Notes: generated by a model from the sequence alone, not told the origin. Shown: positions 11,764 to 24,170, counted from the first letter of the stretch. The stretch is DNA of 64,000 bases from Pestalotiopsis fici W106-1 (GCF_000516985.1 NW_006917094.1:2666001-2730000); one strand, 5' to 3'. Numbers and translations are program-made.

Positions 11764-12652
11764 GGTGTCTCGAGCCCTCCAGCAATTTCCATGCACCTGA
11801 TTGATCCGAGATGTGCGTGCATGGGTTTGCACAGATTCGTCAAACAGGAGGCTTTGTTGCGTAAATGTATACCTGGAGCCAGATATAAAGTTGGCCAAGA
11901 GGCGTCAGTAGATTGAATGAGTGCATCAAAACGCGATGAGATTCGCATACAGTCAATAAAACTAGACCCTGGTTTAACTAATGCGCTAGCACTAAAGCCG
12001 CATCCCGGCCAACGGCTTCCCTGTGCAGCAGCAGCAGCAAGCAGCAGCAGTAGCACGTACGTAGTGGGCAATCACTTTACCTACCTGGGTACCTGCCAGC
12101 CACTCGGAGCTCCACCCCGTTATCAACACAACCTTTCACTTGGATTGAGAAAGGTATCCGCTTATCGGCAGCCTCTGCTTTGACGTTTTTTTGACTTCTC
12201 GTGAGCCCGACCAACCACCACAACTTTCGAGTACATCATCATCTCTTTGTGTCTGGAGCATAGGAAAGTCAAAGACCACCAAGTTCTTGCCGCTGATACG
12301 CGCGCCTTTCCTTCTTTCCCCAAATTCGCACCCCGCATCCGAGAACGATACAAGTCCACCTTCCCCGAAAGCTCTCTTCTCCAAGCTCTGAGCACCGATA
12401 GCATCACCGTGAGCTCGAGTCTTTTCGCGAACGCAGACCACGAAACCGCGTAATCGCCCCGAAAATACCAGTATTACTGAGAGTTGCGGGCCTGCAGCTA
12501 TCGCTCTGGCTATACTTAAGACGTCATTCGCCCGAAAGTTGCGTTTGCCTATACCATTCGCCGAGCTCCGGAGCTCGACTCCTCACATCGTACATTAGTC
12601 GGATCCACCAACTGCTACTTCAGGATCACTTCCCGATTATATCCAGACAGCA
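11764..12652. promoter_or_regulatory. Divergent promoter region between APC11 and the sulfurtransferase gene
   Basis: An 889-bp gap between two divergent start codons. It contains a GCA/CAG-rich tract at about 12028-12053 and pyrimidine-rich sequence at 12185-12400 that probably belongs to the sulfurtransferase leader. No TATA element is clear. Confidence 0.5.
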
Positions 12653-13739
12653 ATGGCGACCGCCACGCTCTTCCGCTCGTCGAGGGCAGCTTTCCCTCGA
12701 CAGAGCTTCAGAGTCAGATCCTGCCAGTTCCAAATCAACGCCATGGAGTCGCGCCGCAATCTTTCGTCGTACCTGGTTACGCCAAAAGAGCTCGCCGAAG
12801 CTCTGAAGAAGAGCCCGCCCTCGCCTATCAACTCCGAACCTCGAGTCATTCCCCTCTGCGCATCGTGGTTCCTACCCAACGACGAGCGCAAGGGCATCGA
12901 CACATTTCGCCAGCAGCGCATCCCTAAGGCTCGATTCTTCGATGTGGACAAGGTCAAGGATAAGCACAGCCCGTATCCGCACATGCTCCCAAGCGCCAAA
13001 GAGTTTGCGGCAGCAATGAGCGAATTGGGCATCAGAAAAGAGGACACAGTCGTTGTATATGATTCGAAAGAGGCTGGTATCTTTAGTGCGCCGCGTGTGG
13101 GCTGGACGCTCAAGGTTTTTGGCCACCCCAAGGTTCACATATTGAACAACTTCAGGCTGTGGGTGGAGGAAGGCTACCCAACAGAATCGGGCGAGCTCTA
13201 CAGCGTTGAATGTAGCATGTATCCCATTCCCAAGCTGAACCCAGACGATCAAGTGGCCAGCTTTGAGGAGGTTAAGGAAGTCGCCAAGGATTACAACAAG
13301 GAGGGCAGCGAAGGCGTACAGATTCTGGATGCCAGAGGTGCCGCTCGTTTCACAGGCGCAGCACCCGAACCCAGAGAAGGACTGTCCTCTGGTCACATGC
13401 CCGGTGCCATCAACATCCCATTTGATGCCGTCCTGGATCCCAAGACAAAGGCTTTCCTGCCCAAAGAAGAGTTGAAGAAGTTGTTTCAGGAGAAGGGCGT
13501 GGATCCTGAGAAGCCCATCATCACGAGTTGCGGAACCGGCGTGACTGCAGTCGTGATTGAGACTGCTTTGGAGGAGGCAGGCTACGGCTCTACGGATCAA
13601 CGCAGAGTATACGATGGCAGCTGGACGTAAGTTGTACCAAAGATCTGCGCACTCGTGTTGAAGCTAACATGTTATACACAGTGAGTGGGCACAGCGTGTC
13701 AAGCCGTCCGACAACCTCATCATCAAGGATGTGGAATAA
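12653..13739 (+). CDS. TUM1: 3-mercaptopyruvate/thiosulfate sulfurtransferase (tandem rhodanese)
   Basis: Exons 12653-13626 and 13682-13739 (intron 55 nt, GTAAGT...ACACAG) give 343 aa. Two rhodanese domains are visible, about residues 40-175 and 200-335. The second carries the active-site loop SCGTGVTA with Cys293; the CG(S/T)GVT form is typical of mercaptopyruvate sulfurtransferases. Other family marks are VVYDSKEAGIFSAPRVGWTL, GHMPGAINIPFDAV and a C-terminal YDGSWTEWAQR. The enzyme moves sulfane sulfur from 3-mercaptopyruvate; yeast Tum1 feeds tRNA thiolation. The first 30 residues are rich in Arg/Ser and lack acids, like a mitochondrial presequence. Met31 lies in a good context, so a second, cytosolic form is possible. 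Confidence 0.93.
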
Positions 13740-14619
13740 GGTAGCCGTGGTGGAGCAACCAGCAAAAAGCAGCACACGAAGAAACTAGGCGATGCCATGA
13801 TGTGATACCCTCCTTTCTGGAATCTTTATAAATTCTTCGCGATGCAGCAGCATGTTTTTATTTCCCCCGGAAGGTGATGAGCGCGAATGATATTGATCAA
13901 TTCAGTTTATGCTTTTCCAGAAGACACACTTCTCTCTACAAGAGCGATATTTGTTCGTTAGGCACGGGTGGGATGACTGGACTGTACATAGTTGACCCAT
14001 AATAACGTTTTTATGAAAAGAGACCGAAGTGCCACGATTACCGTTGGAGTGAGTGATAGTGCCGAGTACTCTGTACACGAGAACCTACCTAGTGCCTAGG
14101 TGCAGTGTGCAACGTGAGTCTACGAAGAAATTATTGAACTGAGGTATGATTTGAATTGCAGAAACAGGAAATGAAACAAAAACGCAGAGTTTAAGGAGTA
14201 TAAGGGCTATGCATAGGATAGATCAAGGTTGAGTACATAGACTGCGACCATGGTGCATTTTATAATATGGTCAAGCCAATCATAAGCTGCATATCCCTTG
14301 TCCAGAGAACTTTGGGAAGATCGAGCAAGAAAATGGTGCACGGGCCTCCGGTCCCAGAAAAAACCACAGATGCCCCACCAAGCGCGATTCGTCCGGCTTT
14401 AGGGCTTCTGAGTTGCCAGTCTGCACACACCACTACGCCGGCTGTCAATTTTTTTGAATTCCCGCCCGAAAAAGTTCGTGTGAGAGGACCCCCCCATTTC
14501 GAACCACAACACCCAACTCGACCCGACTTTTACTAACCGCCACAGCCAATTCCTCTCTCGAAGGGTCGAACCGATTTCCGACAGGCAATTCCTCGAAACC
14601 GGAATCAACATCAAACAAA
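13740..14619. promoter_or_regulatory. Sulfurtransferase 3' flank and RPS2 promoter/leader
   Basis: The left half is 3' flank with no gene. The right half precedes the ribosomal gene and contains a TTAGGGC element at about 14399-14405, similar to the telomere-repeat-like boxes seen in some fungal ribosomal protein promoters, followed by a leader of about 150 nt. The binding factor is inference. Confidence 0.35.
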
Positions 14620-15652
14620 ATGGCTGACCGTGGTGGTGCACGAGGTGGTGGCTTCGGCTCCCGAGGCGACCGTGGTGGTGACCGACGTGGACGCGGCCGT
14701 GGCCGTGGCAGACGCGGAGGCAAGGACAGCGGCGAGAAGGAGTGGCAGCCCGTCACCAAGCTCGGCCGTCTCGTAAAGGCTGGCAAGATCAAGAGCATGG
14801 AGGAGATCTACCTGCACTCTCTGCCCATCAAGGAGTACCAGATTGTCGACTTCTTCCTGCCCAAGCTCAAGGATGAGGTCATGAAGGTACGTTGGATACG
14901 ACAGTCAGCCTGCAGGATTGGCAGATTTCAATCGCCAAGTTGAATATCATGCGCAAAGAGGAGGGACAAGACTGGGAGAATCAGAGAGCAGACGAGGACA
15001 TGGAATTGGGCGCGCGCAAATCAAAAAAGAAACCATTGAATATCCGAGGCTAACCCACATTTCCCTACTACAGATCAAGCCCGTCCAGAAGCAGACCCGT
15101 GCTGGTCAGCGCACCCGATTCAAGGCCATTGTCATCATTGGTGACTCCGACGGCCACGTCGGTCTCGGTATCAAGACCTCCAAGGAAGTCGCTACTGCTA
15201 TCCGTGCCGCCATCATCATCGCCAAGCTGAGCGTCATCCCCGTCCGTCGTGGTTACTGGGGTACCAACCTTGGTCTTCCCCACTCCCTGCCCGTCAAGGA
15301 GAGCGGAAAGTGCGGTTCCGTCACCGTCAGAGTACGTTTACCATGAATCTCAATACATGATGGAAATCAAGACCTAACAACCTGCTTCCTCTAGCTTATC
15401 CCTGCCCCCCGTGGTACCCAGATTGTCGCTTCGCCCGCCGTCAAGCGTCTCCTCCAGCTTGCCGGTATTGAGGATGCCTACACCTCCTCTTCCGGTTCCA
15501 CCAAGACCCTCGAGAACACCCTGAAGGCCACCTTCGTCGCCATCTCGAACACCTACGGTTTCCTGACCCCCGAGCTGTGGAAGGAGACCAAGCTGATCAG
15601 ATCCCCTCTCGAGGAGTTTGCCGACACTCTGCGCGAGGGCAAGAAGTACTAA
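14620..15652 (+). CDS. RPS2: 40S ribosomal protein S2 (uS5)
   Basis: Exons 14620-14886, 15074-15331 and 15395-15652 give 260 aa; all junctions are phase 0 (introns 187 and 63 nt). The N-terminus is a Gly/Arg-rich RGG-type tail (residues 1-35), a usual methylation target in uS5. It is followed by [17 protein letters not shown], the S5 double-stranded-RNA-binding fold with [20 protein letters not shown], and the S5 C-terminal domain ([20 protein letters not shown]). The protein sits at the mRNA entry site of the small subunit and affects decoding fidelity. Codon use is strongly biased to C-ending and AAG codons, as expected for high expression. Length and sequence are typical; nothing is broken. 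Confidence 0.98.
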
Positions 15653-16509
15653 GAGACTTGAACATTGTTTTCGGGCTTTTTAGGCGTCTTCTTGTTGTCT
15701 TTTGATCATAATGCATGCATGATGGATGGATGACTGCTAGGGTGAGCCAAGGTCATCTGATGGGTTTTCGGACATGAGGCTAGCAAAAATAAACCATTGA
15801 GAGAAAGTCCATTATGCGCAATTTCTGTCTGGTTCAACGTGGTGACTGTGTGACTGATGATGAGGCTTTTTCAACTGGGCTCCCTCTATTGAGTTTGTAC
15901 ATCAAGAACAAATGACTGGTGCTGAATATTTAGTGCCAACCGACCCTTCGAGTAGCAACAACGAGCTGGTACAAGGAAATTCGACCACAACTCGAGCGCA
16001 GCTGACAACCAGTGCAACGACAGAACGTGACCTCAGCAAGCAGTCGAGGTTCCAATGTTTGCTTGAAGTCCAAAGGAGCCACAGTTGGCCGAGAGACTTC
16101 ACGGCTGCTTCCTGAATTGTCTGCCTGGGTGATGACTTATCAAGCAACAGTCATACAATCCTTGTATTTACTCTGAGCTTGGAACGCAGGAATGATGGAG
16201 ACCATGGCAAGTGCGAGTGGTCTGGTCAATTCACGTTCAATGCTCAGCAGTTCCGAGGACCTCTTGTTTCTCCCCATCAGCTTCATCACTCTCTTTTGGC
16301 TGCTTGTCACATTTCGACTACACTGCTCCTTTTGGTGTTTTGGACTCTCATTTTGGCCAAACTTTTTGACTGTCTTGGAGATTCTGGTATCTCTCTCTGC
16401 CTTGGAGATAATTTCTTTTTCCCAACGATTTTTAACTGCTTTGACTTCCCACGCATTGCACTGGTTGTGTTACGCTGCCGCCCTCTATTCCAATTTGATC
16501 GTTGACACG
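15653..16509. other. RPS2 3' flank and leader of the WSC-protein gene
   Basis: No gene is supported. The open frame of the WSC gene extends upstream to an ATG at 16192, but 16260-16480 is pyrimidine-rich and its translation is a hydrophobic Leu/Phe/Ser run typical of leader sequence. It is therefore treated as 5' UTR. Confidence 0.5.
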
Positions 16510-19500
16510 ATGCCTACCTTTGCAGCGCTGTCCACAGGATGGAAGAGACTACTCGCCATAGTAGCCTTTTGTGTCTTTTGTGTCATGCTTCCAATCGCTT
16601 TTACTCGGCCATATCTCGTCACAGAAGCTATGACACCTGAACTTCAGCAACACAGCATTACTCCCGATCACTTGGGCACTGAAGGGCACCATAACAACTC
16701 GGTAGGAATTCTCGAGCTGCGAGGAGAAATGGCCACCAATTCGCCTACTCTGACTCTCAAGCACAGAGATCTTCTCAACGATTATCTTCCTGATGAACTT
16801 CAAAAGCGTGGTCTCCTTGGTCCCGGTGGAATCATGCCGGGCAAGGTTCTACCCAGCATTCTCTCTGCTCTTAATCCCAATGTCGTGGGTGCTCTCACTT
16901 CCCTCGCTGCGGCCCCTCTGTCAACTTTGATCCCTGACGTTCCCGACATCCCCAATATCCTGCCCACCGTTGCGGTAGACGGCGGAGCTGGCTTACCACT
17001 CGTCCCCGATCTTGGTGGGATAGCCTTGAATCCCTCTGAGCTCGCCACCGTTGCCGATGACGCCAGTGACTGGATGGCGGCTGGGATCTCAGGGCTCCTG
17101 AGCGGAGCCACAAAGCTGCTGCCGGGCAACCTGCCACTAGCTACTGTTGTCAGCGAAGTGGTGGCTCATGCCACTGCAGCGGCCGACCAGGTTTTGAATC
17201 AAGTCCAAAATGCCGCAGCACAAGTTGCTGACCTTGCAGCGAAAGTTGAGACCGATGTGCTTAGCCCGGATGGTGCTCTGGTTGGTGCCGGATCACTTTT
17301 GGACAATCTTGAATCAACGATCGACAACATCGTCAATGGTGTGGTGGCCGATGTGGCCGACGTTGTGCCCAATGACTTGTTAGACGAAGTGAAGTCCCTC
17401 GTCACCGGTGGCCTCAACTCAATCCTCGACGCCACCAATGGACCAGTTGCGGCTGTGGCATCAATCATTGACATGAATCTCTGCGAAGCTGTCAAATTAG
17501 TCGAGGGTCTCCTCGTCACCGTCACTGGCGTATGTGGCGATATGGCTTCTGTGACATCCTTCAGTCCCACATATACTGAGACTCCTGCTGCGGCAGTAAA
17601 CGGAGCATCACCTCTTAATCCGACTGTGACTGGTGGTGGTGGTGGCGGCGGCGGCATTGTATCCGCATCAGCAGCGCAATCCGCCACAATGCCTTTGTCG
17701 ACCCACGCAGGCACTCTCACTATTTGGCCATCTGCCACAGGCGCTCAGGGAAGTGTCCCTGGAGGAGTCAATCCTACACAACCAGGACCTCCTGGCGGTG
17801 CCACTCAGCCTAACCCAACATCAAAACCGAACGGGGCGGGAAGCAATCCGTCGGCTCCAGCTGGCGGTAATGGGATTTCGCAATCTGCTCCTGGCTCAGG
17901 ATCTGGCTTTGGGGGAACTGGTCAGCCGGGCCCAAACGGTGCAAGTAGCAATGGTGGCAATCAACCTTCTGCTGGATCTGGCTCCGGATCTGGGTCAAGT
18001 AATCCAGGAAATGGACAACCAGGTTCTAATGGTGGTAATGGAATCTCTCAAACTACCTTGGCGGGTTCAAATATGGGAACACCGAAGGTGACACCGACCG
18101 CCACGGGACAGCCGATTCCTCTCTCCCCTGAAGGTACTGGCCCCAACGGATCTTGGACAGGTGGCGGCAATATGCCCTCCCCAACTGGTCAACCAATTGG
18201 CTCTCCTGGGACCGTTCTGTCGATAGCGCCTGGTAGTAAGTTACATGTTTGATTCCGTGTCGACATAGTCTGACCAGTCATGCTATAGGTGGTGGCGGAC
18301 TATCTGGCGTCACGGTCTCTGTTACAATAACGTCTACTCTGACTATTGCCAATGGTGCTGGGCAAACGCAAACTGTTTATGTGTATGTGCTAGAGACACT
18401 TGGTGAATCCCTCGCAGATGAGTCATGGGCTGCTGCTAACATCGATTCCAGCTCCGGATACACAACGACACTTACTGCCACTACTTCTGTATATATTCCA
18501 TGCCCTGCTCAACCGCCCTGCCCTACAACGCCTCCCACTGGATCATCACCCAGCGGCCAAGCAGGCACAGGTCCTTGTCCGGGCAGAGGGTATACATGCG
18601 ATGATTGCATTGACGGCTGGTTCTGCCCGCCTGCTCAGACTCCAGCACAATCAGGACCAAATGGGTGCTTTGGCTGGCCTTGTGCCCATTGCAGCAGCGG
18701 ATGGTTCTGCATTGCCCAGCAAGATGTAGGAACTTGTACCAAGCCCACAGCTAGTGGGCCGTTGCCAAATCCAGGCGGCCCTATCTCACCGGCACCTCTC
18801 GGACCAGCCTCGTTCACAGTGATTCCGCCCTTACCTGTTGGTCAACCGCCTTTCAACACCGTCCCTCCCCAACCTGCAGGTGCACTACCTACCATCAAAG
18901 ACCCAGCCAATGGATGGAGCTACTCGGGCTGTTGGGCAGACCAACCCCTCTTTGCTGTCCTCGATTTCACTCCCGAGACTAGCTTTGGAGCCGTAGAGAA
19001 TGAAAAGTGCGTACGGCACTGCATCAGCAACGGTTACACTATTGCTGCAACATCGTTTGGCAACAAATGTTTTTGTGGACAGTATCTCAATGGAACAAGA
19101 AAGCTGGATGATTCTGCCTGCATGAGCCCTTGTATTGGCGATAGCTCCCAGGCCTGCGGTGGTGACTGGTCCCTACTTACCTACACACCTAATGGGATTC
19201 CACGTGGGTGGGCCCCGGTTGGTGAGCAGCCAGATCCGAGTCCAAGGCCTGTACCTACCATTGTAGAGCTGGTGTTTGGCGGCGTTGAGCAAAGCGTTAC
19301 CACCGCTGACTTTGTCGTTGGCCCAACTTCGGGCATGGACATGGCATCCATCATTGACTCGTATGGAGAACGGTATGCCCAGTCCCAAGCGAGTCTCCCA
19401 GATGGTGTTGGTCCCGCCACGCAATGTTCCAGCACTCCTGGTGGTCCGACTGGCGCGAGCTTGACAGCCCCAGGGAGCGGCAATGGTCCAACGTCCCAAA

Positions 19501-21014
19501 GTGTCGATACGAGCCCTACTCAACCCGGTGATGGCTCGAATACCTCTTCATCACCAAGAGGTGGAGGTGGTGTAGCCCCAGGGCAACAAACTCCCACATC
19601 GCCTGGAAGTATATCGGCACCCAACGTCCCGGGACAGCAAACCCCTACTTCACCAGGAGGAGGTGTGACGACTCCTACAATAACAGGAGGCCAAAATCCC
19701 AGCATACCGATTAGCGGAAGTCCCAGTCCGACTGTTCCTGGTGGTGGCAACCCAAACACCACACCAGGAGGCATAGGCCCGTCAAGTTCAGGTTACAGCG
19801 GAAGTTCTACCAATACAAACCCGGGAGGAGGAACCAATCCAAGCACACCAGCCAGTGGAAATCCCAGCCCGTCAGCATCCTCACCAAATGGGGCCGGCGG
19901 TGTTGCTCCAGGTCAACAATCCCCCACATTTCCAGGCGGTATGGGTCCTAGCTCAATACCGACCGCTAGTAGCACGCCTGGTATGACTCCGGGAGGAGGT
20001 AATCCTCCAAATACATCACCGATCTCTCCGAACAATGGCGGAGGGATCGCACCGGGACAACAGACGGGACAACAGACACCGACTTCTCCCGGAGGTATTG
20101 GTCCAAGCCCAAATTCACCAGGCGGCAGCATTCCGAACACCCCTCCCACAAACAGTCCCGGAGGTAATGGCCCTGGTGGTCAAGGGCTAAGCACACCTCC
20201 GGGAAACAATGGAGGTACTCCGACAACACCTGGTGGCGGAGGCGGGAATTTACCTACTTGTACACCGGGCTCTTCAGGCATCAACTGTATTCCTCCTCTC
20301 CCACCAGGAGTTGGTCTTCCCCCAACACCCGCAGCTGGCTCGTCTTTCCCTCCAACAGGAGGGCCGTTGGGGCCAACTCCTACTCAGCCGGGCGCCAGAA
20401 GTCAAGGTACAATCTCACTTCCAGGAGTTGCTACTCCTACCAACCCTAACACCTCATCAACACAATCAAACCCTAGAGGCGCTAGCATGACTGCTCCTGG
20501 GAGGCAATCGCCTTCCACCTCGAGTACGATACCGGCATCTTCAGGCACCGATAATGGTTCAGGGTCAGTGACACCAGGCGGCGGGAATCTGACAACTGGC
20601 CCTGGAGGGAGTGTTCCTGGAGGACCTTCATCTCCTATGCCAACAGGTAATCCTACTGGCCCGGGAGGAAATGTGCCTGGCATTACACCGACGCCTACGA
20701 CTGGACTGAACGGTGGTATCACACCTGGTCAGAGCCAAACGCCAACGAATCCAATCAATGGTGGTGGACCCAGCAGTTACAGCTGGCCACCCGGTATGGT
20801 TCCTTATGGCGACCATCCACCTTTTACGACGCTCGCCCACATGTTGAGCTGGAAAGCACCGGATGGATCCGCTGGCGCAGCTACGCTCAAAGCCAGGGAA
20901 GTCTCTGGTGAAGAAGAGGCCAATGGTGTAAAAATCGATATGACCAGCGAGCAGTCGGCAACTCTGGGTAAAGGCATCCACAAGAAACGGATCAGATGGC
21001 GTGATTCACTGTGA
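16510..21014 (+). CDS. Large secreted or membrane-anchored WSC-domain wall protein with Pro/Gly/Ser/Thr repeats
   Basis: Proposed exons 16510-18235, 18289-18382 and 18452-21014 encode 1460 aa. Intron 1 (53 nt, GTAAGT...TATAG) is required to join the frames. Intron 2 (69 nt, GTATGT, GCTAAC branch, CCAG) is stop-free and 3n; without it the protein is 1483 aa. An N-terminal hydrophobic segment (about 13-31) follows a Lys-Arg, as a signal peptide or type II anchor. Next come an Ala/Val-rich region (100-330), a Gly/Ser/Pro linker, a Cys-rich module with two WFC motifs (about 620-700), one WSC domain (about 759-850; YSGCWAD, CFCGQYL, CGGDW) and about 500 residues of PGQQTPTSPGG-like repeats. WSC domains bind cell-wall polysaccharide and occur in wall-stress sensors. 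No GPI signal or C-terminal membrane segment is seen. Confidence 0.82.
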
Positions 21015-22957
21015 AGGAGTAGTACACCACACAAGATGAGACTCGGGGGCATTCCGACTTATTCTCATTCGACCACAATAATCAATAGGTCATATCTAGA
21101 TTGCTTTTTGGGGACGGGTCAGTAGAGTCCACTTACAAGATAATTTGCATTTGGTGTTTCTGGGGGAATATTTATCGGCTTCGAAATACTTATCTTATGA
21201 TAGCTCTGCAGTATCCAATTTATTCATGTGCCACCAATATGAAAAGAAGCCTGTTCATTTTCGCTCGCAAGGAATAACTCGTCTTTGACTATCTTTGCGA
21301 GATGGCATCGAGAGACATCATTCCACAAAGGTTCCAATTTCAATTTGCGCTCATTCAAGCACGATTGAGTAGATAAAGTAAAGGACTATACTATGTCCAA
21401 GCCTCACCGTTGCGAGTGGAACAGCCTAGAGAGACAATGTGGATCTGCCAATGTTGAGGCTCTTGAGCGGCCAAGAACTTGCAAAGAAGCAAAATCGGGA
21501 CAGCCGGCCGGGGGGGCGCAATGCGACGTGGGCTCTTTTTTTTTTTCTCGGTTGCGATCATCCCCTATATCTATCTATATTACCAAAGGTGGACTTGAAC
21601 ATTTCCAAAGATTTGGCCAGGATTTGCACTTCGGCCGAAACAGCCGTCGACGGTGGCCAGAACTTTATCACAGTGTCGGGACTCGACTGGGGGGTTCGTG
21701 TTCTCAGCTAAGCTGGTTGTTCAGGGGTCAGGGTCTGACGTTTTGGCCCCTTTCATTTCAGGGCTCCACCATATCGACGACCAACTGGTGGAAAGTCATG
21801 GTCTTGTTCTATGGGCTAACCTCATATTATCAACTCAGCCTACCATCGTCCAGAGGGGAAAGAAATTCATATCGTTGTGTCGATATGCTAAAGATCCAAG
21901 GTGTAAATTGATACAGCGCAAGACTTACCAGTATGCAGACAGTCTATTATCATCTGTCGTCGATCATGGTGGCTGCTGCATGCATATGTACCTAGGTAGG
22001 CGCTTCTCCGCATTATCGTCGGTCTTGGCCGGCACAATCACAAATTTCCGGAATTGGAAACGAAAAGATCCAACAAACGTTTCTAATTGGCGCAAAATTT
22101 GAAGGAGAAAAAATGCATGCCTCGGCAAGCGAGTCCCCAGGGGCCTTGACCACCAAGACCGGGGCATTACAAGGGCATGTCATCTGACTGCCCCTGCTGT
22201 AGTGCGTGTACTCCATACGGTAGCTGGATATTCTACGAGTCTATACCGTATTGCTGGAAAGTCTGGATCACTTTGGACATGGGCGTCAACGCTGACAGCA
22301 GAAAATTTCGAGAACCCCAACTAGCTGCGGAGCCTCACGTCTCGAATAGATCGCGCGCTTGGCTCAAGACGGGACGAACTCCCGCACAATGGAGACCCTT
22401 GCCGTCGTCTCCGCTTACTTCGGCATGTTGCGAGAATGCTGACGGCTCGCTTGGACGATCAGTGACAGCTCTTTTTTGGCATAAACTTAAGCTTGACCCA
22501 TCGTGGTCTGTCAAGCAAGACCCGCCCCGGCGATGAGACTCATGGGTAAGGAGAGGGAAAAAGTGGCAAGTACATAGTAGAGCAGCATGGGTTCGTATCC
22601 TTGCGCTCTGGAACATGCGAGGTCCTGGTGGTATTATGAGCTCTTGGCAAACTCGACATACCAAAGGGGGGATTCCAAGTCAAGTATCGTGAGGTCGAGC
22701 GCGAAAATATGATCGAGGAAATGGGATATAAACCGTCCGTCGATCCCCCATCCTGTAGGAAGATCTTGGAAACAGTATCCTGCCATCCCACGCCTTGATC
22801 GGCCTGTCTTTCCTTCTACTTGACTATACTTTCATTCAAACAAAGCACATTCTTTTCGTTTCGTCCTTCTTTTTGAAATACCCGCAAAAAAGCACACCAA
22901 TAATCCTCATCAACTACTCTGAAGATTATAATTTATCATTACATCAACATTACAATC
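21015..22957. promoter_or_regulatory. 3' flank of the WSC gene and pectin lyase promoter region
   Basis: Open frames at 21393-22530 lack motifs and are interrupted in every frame. Near the lyase start there is a TATA box (22727-22732) and a pyrimidine/A-rich leader. Two CCGGGG elements matching the CreA/CRE1 catabolite-repressor consensus SYGGRG occur, at 21508-21513 (plus strand) and 22525-22530 (minus strand). Regulation by carbon source would suit a pectinase but is inference. Confidence 0.45.
22727..22732 (+). promoter_or_regulatory. TATA box of the pectin lyase gene
   Basis: TATAAA lies 225 nt before the pectin lyase ATG with a CT-rich stretch (22800-22880) between them, the usual arrangement for inducible secreted-enzyme genes in these fungi. 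Confidence 0.55.
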
Positions 22958-24170
22958 ATGAGATTCGCGGGTTCGTTTGCTGCTGCAGCAGCGCTGCTAT
23001 CCAGCACCGTCTCGGCCGTGTCCGTCTCTGGTGCCGCCGAGGGTTTCGCCAAGGGTGTTACTGGTGGTGGCTCTGCAACTGCCGTCTACCCTTCCACTAC
23101 GGCCGAGCTGGTCTCTTACCTCGGTGACGACACGGCCCGTGTCATTGTCCTGACCAAGACCTTTGACTTTACCGGCACCGAGGGCACTACGACCTCGACT
23201 GGATGTGCTCCCTGGGGAACTGCTTCCACCTGCCAGCTTGCCATTAACCAGGACGACTGGTGTGACAACTACCAGTCCAGCGCCCCCAAGGCCACCGTCT
23301 CCTACGACAATGCCGGTCTTTTGGGCATCACGGTCAAGTCGAACAAGAGTTTGATCGGCAGCGGCAGCACTGGTATTATCAAGGGCAAGGGACTGAGAAT
23401 TGTCTCGGGCGCTTCCAACATTATCATCCAGAACATCCACATTACCGACCTCAACCCTCACTACGTCTGGGGTGGTGATGCCATTACTCTGGATGGCACT
23501 GACATGGTCTGGATCGACCACGTCAAGGTAAGAACTACACCCAACTCGAAAAGGGCGACTTGAAAACGTTTATACTAACATGTTTCCCCTCTCATTCTAG
23601 ACCTCCCTCATCGGCCGTCAGCACATTGTCCTTGGCAACTCGGCCTCCAACCGCGTGACCATTTCCAACAGCGAGATTGACGGTAGCTCCACCTGGTCGG
23701 CCACTTGCGATGCCAACCACTACTGGGCTCTGTACTTTACTGGCTCGGGCGACATGGTCACCTTCAAGAACAACTACATCCACCACACCTCCGGCCGTGG
23801 CCCCAAGGTCGCCGGCAACACCCTGCTGCACGCCGTCAACAACTACTGGTACTCGTCCTCCGACCACGCCTTTGAGGTCGACTCGGGCGCCATGATCTTG
23901 GCCGAGGGCAACGTGTTCCAGAACATCCCCACGCCCGTCCTGACCGACATTGAGGGCCAGCTCTTTACCGCCCCCGACACCACCACCAACGCCGTCTGCT
24001 CCACCTACCTCGGCCGCGCCTGTGTCGCCAACGCCTTTGGCAGCTCGGGCACCTTTTCCTCGTCTGACACGGCCTTCCTGTCCAACTTCAAGGGCAAGAA
24101 CATTGCTAGCGCTAGCACCGCTTCGGCCGCCAAGTCCGTCGCCAGCAGCGCTGGTTTCGGAAAGCTCTAA
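22958..24170 (+). CDS. Secreted pectin lyase (PL1 family)
   Basis: Exons 22958-23527 and 23601-24170 (73-nt phase-0 intron, GTAAGA...TTCTAG) give 379 aa. An N-terminal signal peptide (about residues 1-20, [20 protein letters not shown]) is followed by a right-handed beta-helix. Family motifs are [40 protein letters not shown] and HTSGRGPKV; in characterised pectin lyases the Arg of the last motif is the catalytic base. WIDHV with GRQH fits pectin lyases rather than calcium-dependent pectate lyases. The enzyme cleaves methyl-esterified homogalacturonan by beta-elimination outside the cell. A Ser/Ala-rich tail ends in GFGKL. Coding sequence is strongly C-biased, suggesting high expression when induced. 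Confidence 0.93.

Noticed and set aside
16192..16509. 106-residue N-terminal extension of the WSC protein
   Set aside because: Pyrimidine-rich DNA translating to hydrophobic filler; a proper signal segment follows directly after the ATG at 16510.
21393..22536. Overlapping frames of 90-172 codons upstream of pectin lyase
   Set aside because: No family motif, frames interrupted and overlapping on both strands, no splice model connects them.
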